A stretch of DNA of 9,089 bases from an uncultured Clostridia bacterium (GTDB lineage Bacteria; Bacillota; Clostridia; TANB77; CAG-465): contig CAKOYA010000037.1 in the NCBI GenBank assembly GCA_934130325.1, forward strand, positions 1-9,089. The letters are read 5' to 3'. Numbering within the stretch: position 1 is the first letter of the stretch; every line of letters starts with the position of its first letter. This document shows, one piece after another, positions 1-6,170 of this stretch. Both the position numbers and the translations under genes were made by a program. The notes under the pieces were generated by a model. It was not told the origin of the DNA, searched no databases, and saw nothing but the letters and a program-made list of their open reading frames with translations.

Positions 1-76
1 AATTTTTAAATTCATCTCCATTTACTTAGTCTCTGCCTTTTTTAGAATTTTTTACCCCAACTATTGACAAAGAACC
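1..76 (-). mobile_element. Possible left end of an ISL3-type insertion sequence
   Basis: Six bases after the argS stop the minus strand reads GGTTCTTTGTCAATAG, then a GTTGGGGTAA stretch and a short leader to ATGGAGATGAATTT at the window edge. The GG-TCTTTGTCAA form resembles terminal repeats of ISL3-family elements as I remember them, and the short gap to an open ATG fits a transposase start. Neither the other end nor any transposase is in the window, so this is a weak call. No argS terminator is seen before it. Confidence 0.3.
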
Positions 77-82
77 ATTTTT

Positions 83-1799
83 TTACATTTTATCTGGACA
101 TTCCACTCCTAGAATTTTAAGTCCCTTTTTTATAACAATACCAACACAATATACTAGTGCTAACCTTGCATTTTTTATTACTTCATCTTCACATATAACT
201 GGACATTCATTGTAGAACTTAGAAAATAGTGATGAAACTTGTAAAATATAACGAGTAAGTACAGATGGCTCACACAATTGAGCAGCTCTTTTTATAACCT
301 CTTTCATATTAGCCAGTTCTTTTATAAGCATGATCTCTTCATTTCTATTTAATACAGAAAAATCAATTTGTGAAATATTTACATTATCAATATTAAATTC
401 AGCTTTATTTAATATACCTTTTGTCCTTACATAAGTATATTGAGCATATGGACCTGTTTCACCGTCAAATCTTAATACCTCATCTAAATCAAAAATTACG
501 TCTTTAATTTTATTATTTTTTAAATAATGAAATATAACAGCCCCTATACCAATTTTTGAAGCTATGCTTTCTTTATCATCTAAATTTGGATTCTTTTCAT
601 TTAAAATTTCGAAGGCTTTTTTCTTAGCACTTTCTAACAATTCTTGTAAATATACAACATTTCCCTCTCTTGTTGACATTTTGCCGGTCTTTAATCTTAC
701 CATTCCATATGGAACATGTTCTAATCCCTTAACATATTTTTCATCCACTAAATATCTTGCTACTTCAAACACTTGTTTGAAATGGTCAATTTGCTCATAT
801 GACGTTACATATATATTTTTCATATAATCATATGTTCTAGCCCTATATAAAATTGCTGCTAAGTCACGTGTAGCATATATAGTTGACCCATTAGATTTAA
901 CGATAATGCAAGGTGGTTTTCCTTCTTCTAGCATCACAACTTTTGCACCTTGACTTTCAACTAACACACCTTTTTTATTTAATATATCAATAACTTCATC
1001 CATTTTATCATTATAGAATGCTTCACCGTTATAAGAATCAAATTTTATTCCTAAAATGTCATACACTCTATTGTATTCTTTTAATGAAATTTCTCTAAAA
1101 TATCTCCATAATCGTAGATATTCTTCTTCTCCATTTTCTAACCTTTTAAAGTTTTCCCTAGCTTTATTCATTACTTCTTCATCATCTTTAGCCATTCTAG
1201 ATATCTTAACATATATATCTGATAATGTATGAAGTGGATCTTTTTCTATATCATATTCATTCTTAAATCTGTTATATCCTTCTATTAATAAACCAAATTG
1301 TCTTCCCCAATCACCTAAATGATTTATACCAACAACTTCATATCCGAAGTTCTCTGTATAAATTACAAATAGCGTTACCAATTACTGTTGTCATTAGATG
1401 TCCTAAATGAAATGGCTTAGCAATATTAGGGGATGAATAATCTACTAATACTCTATTCCCTTTGCCCTCGTCAAAATGTGGAAATTTATCTTTTTTATCT
1501 AAAATTTCAATTAATACTTTATTTAGTATCTCTTTATTATCTAAAAAGAAATTTAAATAGCCATTTAAAACCTCTATTTTTGCAATATTTCCTTTTAAAT
1601 CAATTTTATCTTTTATTTTATTTGCAATATTAATAGGTGAATCTTTAAAAATTTTAGCTAAATTAAAACATGGATACGCAAAGTCACCATTTTTTGAATC
1701 TTTTGGTATCTCTATTTTCTCAAAAATTTCACTAAATTCTACCTTATTATCTAATGCTATTTTTATACTATTTGCAATATAACTTTTTAATTCTTCCAT
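83..1799 (-). CDS. argS: Arginyl-tRNA synthetase, split by a +1 frameshift
   Basis: Class I synthetase that charges tRNA-Arg in the cytoplasm. The zero frame (1799 to 1338) gives 153 residues: the N-terminal tRNA-contact domain and the PNIAKPF motif followed by HLGH (131-134, the HIGH signature), then stops at TGA. The other frame (stop at 83) carries GYEVVGINHLGDWG, the rest of the catalytic core, MSTREG (KMSKS-like, about residue 374 of the joined protein) and the C-terminal anticodon-binding domain ending ...CPDKM. Removing one base at 1346 joins them as RELGYEV, the family consensus, giving 571 residues, normal for ArgRS. The part after the shift has no start of its own, since the residues before NFGYEV are out-of-frame sequence. 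The start is the ATG at 1797-1799, with GGAGGC 8 nt upstream, overlapping the preceding stop by one base (TAATG). Identity is certain. Whether the shift is programmed, a mutation or an assembly error is open. Confidence 0.95.
1338..1355 (-). other. Putative +1 recoding site in argS (CTT CGG A)
   Basis: On the minus strand the frame reads GAA CTT CGG ATA TGA. Skipping one base, best placed as the C complementary to position 1346, gives GAA CTT GGA TAT GAA = ELGYE, matching the conserved ArgRS sequence. The zero-frame TGA lies two codons after CTT. A tRNA-Leu with anticodon GAG could re-pair from CTT to TTC with a good third-position pair, and the next codon, CGG, is rare here. No strong Shine-Dalgarno-like stimulator is seen upstream, only a weak AGAG. 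The single-base discrepancy is certain; active recoding is inference. Confidence 0.55.
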
Positions 1800-2119
1800 T
1801 ATATATCGCCTCCATATTTTGAATAATTTTTAATAATCTCATAAATTTTTTCATCATCATCATCATTTGCTACAATATTCCTTACAGTTTCAGCACATTT
1901 AGTACATTTATATATAATAACTTTTCCTTTTTTAGGAGTTTCTATAACATTTACAGGTTTTAACATACCTAAACATTTATTTAATCTATCACCAGGATTA
2001 ATATCTATATGAATAGAATAAAGACAATGATTGCAATGATCACGTGAAGTATACTTTAGTTTTGATACATTTTTTCCACAATTTTTACAAATAAATTCTT
2101 CATCATTCTTTTTAAACAT
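1799..2119 (-). CDS. RNHCP-domain zinc-ribbon protein
   Basis: A 106-residue protein matching the RNHCP family, a small group of Cys/His-rich proteins of unknown function. Visible zinc-ligand pairs are CxxC at 11-14, the name motif as DHCNHC at 27-32, a lone Cys at 49 within the PGDRLNKCLGM block (42-52), and CTKC at 72-75. The C-terminus is acidic (four consecutive Asp). There is no signal peptide or membrane segment, so it is cytoplasmic. It overlaps argS by one base (TAATG) and seems to be co-translated with it, which suggests, but does not show, a translation- or RNA-linked role. The ATG at 2117-2119 has no Shine-Dalgarno; the best promoter places transcription start at or next to the ATG. 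Family assignment is firm, function unknown. Confidence 0.85.
   Translation of the reverse strand: MFKKNDEEFICKNCGKNVSKLKYTSRDHCNHCLYSIHIDINPGDRLNKCLGMLKPVNVIETPKKGKVIIYKCTKCAETVRNIVANDDDDEKIYEIIKNYSKYGGDI
1808..1813 (-). promoter_or_regulatory. Ribosome binding site of argS
   Basis: GGAGGC on the minus strand, 8 nt before the argS ATG and inside the end of the RNHCP gene. It fixes the argS start and allows either independent initiation or re-initiation by ribosomes finishing the upstream gene. Confidence 0.8.
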
Positions 2120-2125
2120 GCTTAT

Positions 2126-2154
2126 ATTTTACTATAAATTAGAAGCAATTGCAA
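2126..2154 (-). promoter_or_regulatory. Promoter of the RNHCP-argS unit
   Basis: On the minus strand TTGCAA (2149-2154), a 17-nt spacer, then TAAAAT (2126-2131), close to the sigma-A consensus. Only six bases separate the -10 from the ATG, so the expected start point falls on or beside the A of the start codon. This fits the missing Shine-Dalgarno and suggests a leaderless mRNA. I see no T-box leader, a common control of synthetase genes in Firmicutes, between this promoter and the gene. Confidence 0.6.
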
Positions 2155-2209
2155 GTAAATTTGTTTTTTATTTTTACATAATATAATTTTTAAAAGTACA
2201 TATACACAT

Positions 2210-2241
2210 AAAAAAGACCCATTATATTTTTATAATGGATC
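2210..2241 (-). terminator. Rho-independent terminator after vanW-like gene
   Basis: On the minus strand an 11-bp stem (GATCCATTATA pairing with TATAATGGGTC, one G-T wobble) closes an AAAA loop and is followed directly by six T. It starts 8 nt after the stop codon of the VanW-like gene and closes the long gene row before the RNHCP-argS promoter. The opposite strand has no T tract after the stem, so it works one way only. Confidence 0.9.
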
Positions 2242-2248
2242 CCAAACT

Positions 2249-2863
2249 TCATACATAATGATATAAGTTACATATTAACTTTTTTTTACCACTTTCTTTT
2301 TCCTCAATAACAAACTCTATTTCTAAGTCAGTATTAAGAGTATTTTTAAACTGTAAATCACTTGTACCATAGTTTACCATAGCTTCCTCTTCTTCATTGC
2401 AATAAGACACTCTTTTTGAGTGGGGATGTCTTTCTATTACTTCCACTCCAGTATCTTTTATAGTCATATACAGTGTTGACGATACTTGACATATTCCTCC
2501 ACCCAAAGTCTTTACAACTTTTACAGCACCATCTTTTTTCAAAAAGCTAGGTGCAGGCATATATCCCTTTTCTTTTGTCCTTTCACCAAGAATAAGATTG
2601 AAAGAAAAAACTTCTAAAGGCTTTATTTTTGTACCATTTAGCTCATTTGCAGCAATTTCAATATTTTTTTGCCGTTCTTTAGAAGAATTATATTCAGTTG
2701 AAGCAGAAGCAATAAGCTCTTTCTTCTTAGGCTGTATATCAATTATTTCTTCTTCCTCAATTAATACATCATTTTTACTCTCTTCTTTATCAACTTTACT
2801 ACATCCAGCTACCAAGAAAATTAGCATGCAAACTGTAAACACCATAACTATTTTTTGTTTCAT
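2249..2863 (-). CDS. VanW-domain lipoprotein
   Basis: A 204-residue protein. Residues 1-20 are a lipoprotein signal peptide: MKQK, a hydrophobic core, then the lipobox LVAGC with Cys21 as the lipid-modified residue. An acidic/basic linker runs to about 50, and the VanW domain fills the rest: NIEIAANELNGT, the EVFSFN block near 84-89, GGGICQVSSTLY at 121-132, ERHPHSKRVSY at 144-154 and the FKN motif. VanW domains occur in vancomycin-resistance clusters and widely in Firmicutes surface proteins, with no settled biochemical role, so this should not be read as a resistance gene. It is short and lacks the extra peptidoglycan-binding repeats often attached to the domain. GGAGG lies 9 nt before the ATG, and the gap to the HAD gene is 20 nt. 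It ends in TGA. Arg64, at the conserved Arg before the NI..AA block, is encoded by CGG. Confidence 0.88.
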   Translation of the reverse strand: MKQKIVMVFTVCMLIFLVAGCSKVDKEESKNDVLIEEEEIIDIQPKKKELIASASTEYNSSKERQKNIEIAANELNGTKIKPLEVFSFNLILGERTKEKGYMPAPSFLKKDGAVKVVKTLGGGICQVSSTLYMTIKDTGVEVIERHPHSKRVSYCNEEEEAMVNYGTSDLQFKNTLNTDLEIEFVIEEKESGKKKLICNLYHYV

Positions 2864-2883
2864 TTTGTCATTCCTCCAAGCAA

Positions 2884-3483
2884 TTATCTTAAAAACTTTA
2901 AAATAGTTTCAAAATCCTGAAATGAGAATTTAGAAAACAATTTAACAAACTTATTTTTCCCTAAATAAATTGTAGGAATATTCAGCATATTTGCAGGTAA
3001 AATGTCATCTGACATGTTATTTCCAACCATAAATAAAATATTATATTCCTCTTTAATTTTTTTTAGAGTTTTGAATTTACTTTTAGTAGTTAGTAATAAA
3101 AAATCACCTGTTTTTAAACTTAGATTTTTTGAAAATAAATTATTAGATAGCACAATTATTTTGTATCTCCGATTTTTTAGTTTTCCAATATTACAGGCTA
3201 TAGCCTCTTTAACTTCACTTCTATACCACTTTTCATATTGATTAATAATTTCACTATATTTTTTATTACTAAACAATGAATAAATGGCCAGTCGTAATTT
3301 TAAAAACGCCATACTATTTTTTATAATATCAAAACTGTTTACTTTTCGAGCAAGTCTGTCAATTAAAAAAACAATATAATTATTTTTAAATATTTTGTCT
3401 ATGAAAAACTTATCCCGGTCTAAAAACTCCTCAAAGATTGTGCCATCTAAATCAAAAACTACAGCACTTTTCTTATTCAACAT
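2884..3483 (-). CDS. HAD-superfamily phosphatase-like hydrolase
   Basis: A 199-residue protein with the four HAD motifs: DLDGT (11-15, nucleophile Asp11 and acid/base Asp13), LSNN (112-115, motif II Ser113), a Lys in the 134-138 region, and GNNMSDD (154-160) for Mg2+ binding. A helical cap lies between motifs I and II (about 20-95). The substrate cannot be told from the sequence. GGGAGG sits 7 nt before the ATG; prfB ends 42 nt upstream and vanW-like starts 20 nt downstream, so it is part of the same row. Two Arg codons are CGG (residues 23 and 105). At residue 105 the sequence is CGG AGA, the same CGGA tetramer as at the two frameshift sites, but here the frame must hold, because slipping one base leads to TAA within six codons. 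Confidence 0.82.
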   Translation of the reverse strand: MLNKKSAVVFDLDGTIFEEFLDRDKFFIDKIFKNNYIVFLIDRLARKVNSFDIIKNSMAFLKLRLAIYSLFSNKKYSEIINQYEKWYRSEVKEAIACNIGKLKNRRYKIIVLSNNLFSKNLSLKTGDFLLLTTKSKFKTLKKIKEEYNILFMVGNNMSDDILPANMLNIPTIYLGKNKFVKLFSKFSFQDFETILKFLR

Positions 3484-3525
3484 AATTAATCCTCCCTCAA
3501 TATTTTTTTGGAATAATATTTAAAA

Positions 3526-4644
3526 TTATGTTAATATTATACCATTTCCTTTAACATATTTCAAGTAATGATATATAAATTCATCTATTTTTCCATCCAT
3601 TACTGCTTGTATATTTCCTATCTCAAAATTAGTCCTATGATCTTTTACTAATGTGTATGGACAAAATACATATGATCTAATTTGACTCCCCCATCCATTA
3701 TCCAAAGTATCGCCTTTTATATCATTTACTTGTTTTTTATGTTTTTCTTCTTCTAGTTTATACAATTTTGCTTTTAACATTTTCATACAGTTTTCTCTGT
3801 TTTGTAATTGGGAACGCTCCGTCTGACAACTAACAACTACCCCTGTAGGTATATGTTTTATTCTTACAGCAGATGATGTTTTGTTTACATGCTGACCACC
3901 TGCTCCACTTGCTCTGTATACATCCATTTCTAAGTCTTCTGATTTTATTTCTATTGTTATATCATCTGGTATATCTGGAAGTACTTCAACCGCTGCAAAT
4001 GACGTATGGCGTCTACTATTACTATCAAATGGTGATATTCTTACAAGTCTATGTACACCGTTTTCTCCCTTTAAATATCCATAAGCATTTTCTCCCTTTA
4101 CAAGAATTGAAACTGATTTAATTCCTGCATCATCGGCATCTTGCAAATCTAATATTTCTACATTAAACTTTGATTTTGCAGACCATTTTGTATACATTCT
4201 GTATAGCATTAACGCCCAATCTTGTGACTCAGTTCCACCTGCACCAGGATGTATTGTTAAAATTGCATTATTTTTGTCATACTTTCCAGAAAGTAATGTA
4301 TTTATTTCCAGCTTTTCAAGTTCTAATTGTAAAGTATTACAAATTTCTTTTGCCTCTTTATAACTTTCTATATCATTCATTTCCTCAGCAGCCTCAACAT
4401 AAAAACTAGCATCTGATATTTTATTATTTAAATTATCAATTTTTTCATTTATGTCTTTCAAACTCTTTAACTCTGTTAAAACGTTCGAAGAAAGTTCATG
4501 GTTCTCCCAAAATCCATTTTCTAGTGTCTTTTCTTCTAGCTTTTGTATATTTTTTTTCTTTTCGTTTATATTTAAAGCCTGCTCTAATTGTTTTAATTTA
4601 TCATTTAAAGAATTGATCAATATTTTTACACTATCAAAATCCAT
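3526..4644 (-). CDS. prfB: Peptide chain release factor 2
   Basis: RF2 recognises UGA and UAA in the ribosomal A site and triggers peptide release. The 372-residue protein is complete: a coiled N-terminal domain, the SPF tripeptide at 204-206 that defines RF2 stop reading (in RISPFDSNSRRHTSF), and the catalytic GGQ at 249-251 in GAGGQHVNKTSSAVRI. The well-known autoregulatory +1 frameshift near codon 25 (CTT TGA C in many bacteria) is absent. The equivalent stretch reads GCT TTA AAT (residues 23-25) in one open frame. The start is the ATG at 4642-4644; an in-frame TAA sits immediately before it and is the stop of the restored rluA-type frame. A GGAG lies 13 nt upstream, longer than ideal, which suggests help from translational coupling. 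Confidence 0.97.
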   Translation of the reverse strand: MDFDSVKILINSLNDKLKQLEQALNINEKKKNIQKLEEKTLENGFWENHELSSNVLTELKSLKDINEKIDNLNNKISDASFYVEAAEEMNDIESYKEAKEICNTLQLELEKLEINTLLSGKYDKNNAILTIHPGAGGTESQDWALMLYRMYTKWSAKSKFNVEILDLQDADDAGIKSVSILVKGENAYGYLKGENGVHRLVRISPFDSNSRRHTSFAAVEVLPDIPDDITIEIKSEDLEMDVYRASGAGGQHVNKTSSAVRIKHIPTGVVVSCQTERSQLQNRENCMKMLKAKLYKLEEEKHKKQVNDIKGDTLDNGWGSQIRSYVFCPYTLVKDHRTNFEIGNIQAVMDGKIDEFIYHYLKYVKGNGIILT

Positions 4645-5353
4645 TTATATACATTCACTCCAAATCTTATCCATTCTATATTCTTTTACTTCATTTGGCT
4701 TACAACTAAATTCTAAATACTCATCTTTAGTAGGATGAAAAAAAGATAAATAATATGACCATAGTCCCAAATTTTGCCCTACTTTATTTATTTTTTGTCC
4801 GGTATTTAATATCACCATAAAGTGGATGACGTATATTTGAAAATTGAACTCTAATTTGATGGTGTCTTCCAGTATGCAAATTTATATCTACCAAAGAATA
4901 TTCCCTACTATTATACTTAAAATTATTAATAACTCTATACTCAAGTTTTGCTTCTTTTGCGCCTTTTACATCTTTTTTTACTACTCTACTTATATTCAAT
5001 CTTTCATTTTTAATTAAATAATCAGTAAGTTCCACACTATTGCTAGAAATTTTCATACTTCCATTTACTATGGCTAAATATCTTTTCTTGACATTTTTTT
5101 GTCTAATATATTCAGATATTCTCGATGCGGCCTTTGAAGTTTTTGCAAAAACCATAACTCCGCCTACCATCCTATCCAATCTATGAACTAAACCTAAATA
5201 TACATTTCCCTTTTTTTCATATTTTTCTTTTAAATATCTTTTTATTATAGTTAACATATCTAAATCACCAGATTTATCTGCTTGGACTGGAATACCAACT
5301 GGCTTTATCACTACAATGATATGATTATCTTCATATAATATTTTTAAATCCAT
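4645..5353 (-). CDS. RluA-family pseudouridine synthase, split by a +1 frameshift
   Basis: Converts uridine to pseudouridine in RNA; the exact target cannot be read here. From the ATG at 5351-5353 (GGGTGA 5 nt upstream; family-like start MDLKILYEDNHIIVV) the protein has HRLDR at 57-61 with catalytic Asp60, VGGVMVFAKTS, and HTGRHHQIRVQF near 160-170. The zero frame then reads ...GDIKYR and stops at TAA (4784-4786), missing the C-terminal strand region. Skipping one C at 4801 gives KYGQKINKVGQNLGLWSYY, and the frame stays open with family-like sequence (LSFFHPTKDEYLEF) to TAA at 4645-4647, for 235 residues in all. KYG is the usual sequence here. A further ATG at 5374 lacks a ribosome site. The restored stop touches the prfB ATG. 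Family is certain; recoding versus indel error is open. Confidence 0.9.
4784..4804 (-). other. Putative +1 recoding site in rluA-type gene (TAC CGG A)
   Basis: The minus-strand frame reads AAA TAC CGG ACA, with a TAA four codons later. Omitting one C (position 4801) gives AAA TAC GGA CAA = K-Y-G-Q, restoring the conserved glycine and 51 more family-like codons. A tRNA-Tyr slip from TAC to ACC would pair poorly, so if the shift is real a Ty3-like mode is more likely: slow decoding of CGG and out-of-frame entry of tRNA-Gly on GGA. The frame break is certain; the mechanism is inference. Confidence 0.5.
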
Positions 5354-5366
5354 TTTTTTCACCCAT

Positions 5367-6170
5367 TCATACAAATATCTTTACATTTATTACTATATTT
5401 CCACTCTTAGTTATTCTTAAAACCTCACCAACTTTAAATTTACCACATTTTCTAAAGGAAACCACATCATTGTCCTTTATAGTGTTGCTAGCAAAATATT
5501 CACACTTATCATTTACATATAGGTCACCTTGTAAAACTTTTTCTTTTACTTGCGCTCTACTTAAACTATATACAGAAGCAAGCAATGCATCACATCTTAA
5601 AGATGAAACAATGCATTCTTTTTCTTTAAAACTATTTTTTAACTTTGTATAATCAATTTCATTCAAATTCATAATCTCTATACTTACAATTTGGTTTCCT
5701 ACCTTTAATAAATTAAGTTTAACAAAATCTACTACTTTAGTAATTAAAAAAGCATATGCATATTTTTCTTTACAAATAATATCTCCAATCATTTCTTGTT
5801 TTATTCCTATATTATACAACGCTCCCATATAATCTTTATGTTTTAAATTGACATTTGAATTAGGTATTATTTTTATAACCGTTACAATAGTAGAATATAC
5901 ATCATAATCTTCATTTATAAAGTCCGGCAAAAAAATTACCACTTTTTTGTTAAAACCACTATCTTTTGGAAAAGTACAATACTTTACCTTAAGCTCATTT
6001 AAAATTTTTGAGATAATTTCATATTCATGTATATTTAAAAAATTAGTATACTCTAACTTATTTGTTTTTTCATACCTATATACCTTATCTATAACATTTG
6101 CCACTACATTTTTTTCGTCTTTATTTTCAAATCTTTTTAAAATTTCATTTCTTTTTTGTTTAGTAATCAT
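5367..6170 (-). CDS. ylmH: YlmH-type S4-domain RNA-binding protein
   Basis: A 267-residue cytoplasmic RNA-binding protein. The N-terminal two thirds match the YlmH fold, with LKHKDYMGALYNIGIKQEMIGDI (about 109-131) equivalent to the family's HRDFLGALLGLGI block. The S4 domain runs from about 190 to 247 (SSLRCDALLA, LSRAQVKEKVLQGDLYVN). In Bacillus subtilis YlmH acts in ribosome-associated quality control (also called RqcP) and its gene lies near division genes; the role here is inferred by family. The ATG at 6168-6170 lies inside the end of dusB (11-nt overlap) with GAGG 6 nt upstream. The TGA stop lies 13 nt before the rluA-type start. Length is normal for the family. Confidence 0.9.
   Translation of the reverse strand: MITKQKRNEILKRFENKDEKNVVANVIDKVYRYEKTNKLEYTNFLNIHEYEIISKILNELKVKYCTFPKDSGFNKKVVIFLPDFINEDYDVYSTIVTVIKIIPNSNVNLKHKDYMGALYNIGIKQEMIGDIICKEKYAYAFLITKVVDFVKLNLLKVGNQIVSIEIMNLNEIDYTKLKNSFKEKECIVSSLRCDALLASVYSLSRAQVKEKVLQGDLYVNDKCEYFASNTIKDNDVVSFRKCGKFKVGEVLRITKSGNIVINVKIFV

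Noticed and set aside
83..1381. A separate gene starting at the ATG near 1381 (MVTLFVIYTEN...)
   Set aside because: The first 11-12 residues are the argS zero-frame sequence read in the wrong frame; real homology begins at GYEVVG, right after the shift point. There is no ribosome site before that ATG.
2249..2863. A glycopeptide-resistance gene
   Set aside because: Only the VanW domain is present, with no van ligase, dehydrogenase or sensor genes around. VanW domains are common in susceptible Firmicutes.
2598..2906. Plus-strand Ser-rich frame opposite the vanW-like gene
   Set aside because: It is the antisense shadow of a well-supported gene, low in complexity and without a ribosome site; the same holds for the other plus-strand frames under argS, prfB, ylmH, dusB and rodA.
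3484..3525. Terminator between prfB and the HAD gene
   Set aside because: A weak AATATT/AATATT pairing without GC content or a T tract; the HAD gene has its own strong ribosome site and probably shares the transcript.
1338..4804. CGG reassigned from Arg to another amino acid, as reported in some Firmicutes
   Set aside because: Reassignment would not restore the frame in argS or the rluA-type gene, and CGG in the vanW-like gene falls on a conserved Arg. The problem is one base, not the meaning of the codon.
4784..5374. A naturally short 196-aa RluA protein starting at 5374
   Set aside because: The start at 5374 lacks a ribosome site and the family-like start is at 5353. The open frame after the break continues with RluA-like sequence to the prfB ATG, so the short form is the product of the frame break.
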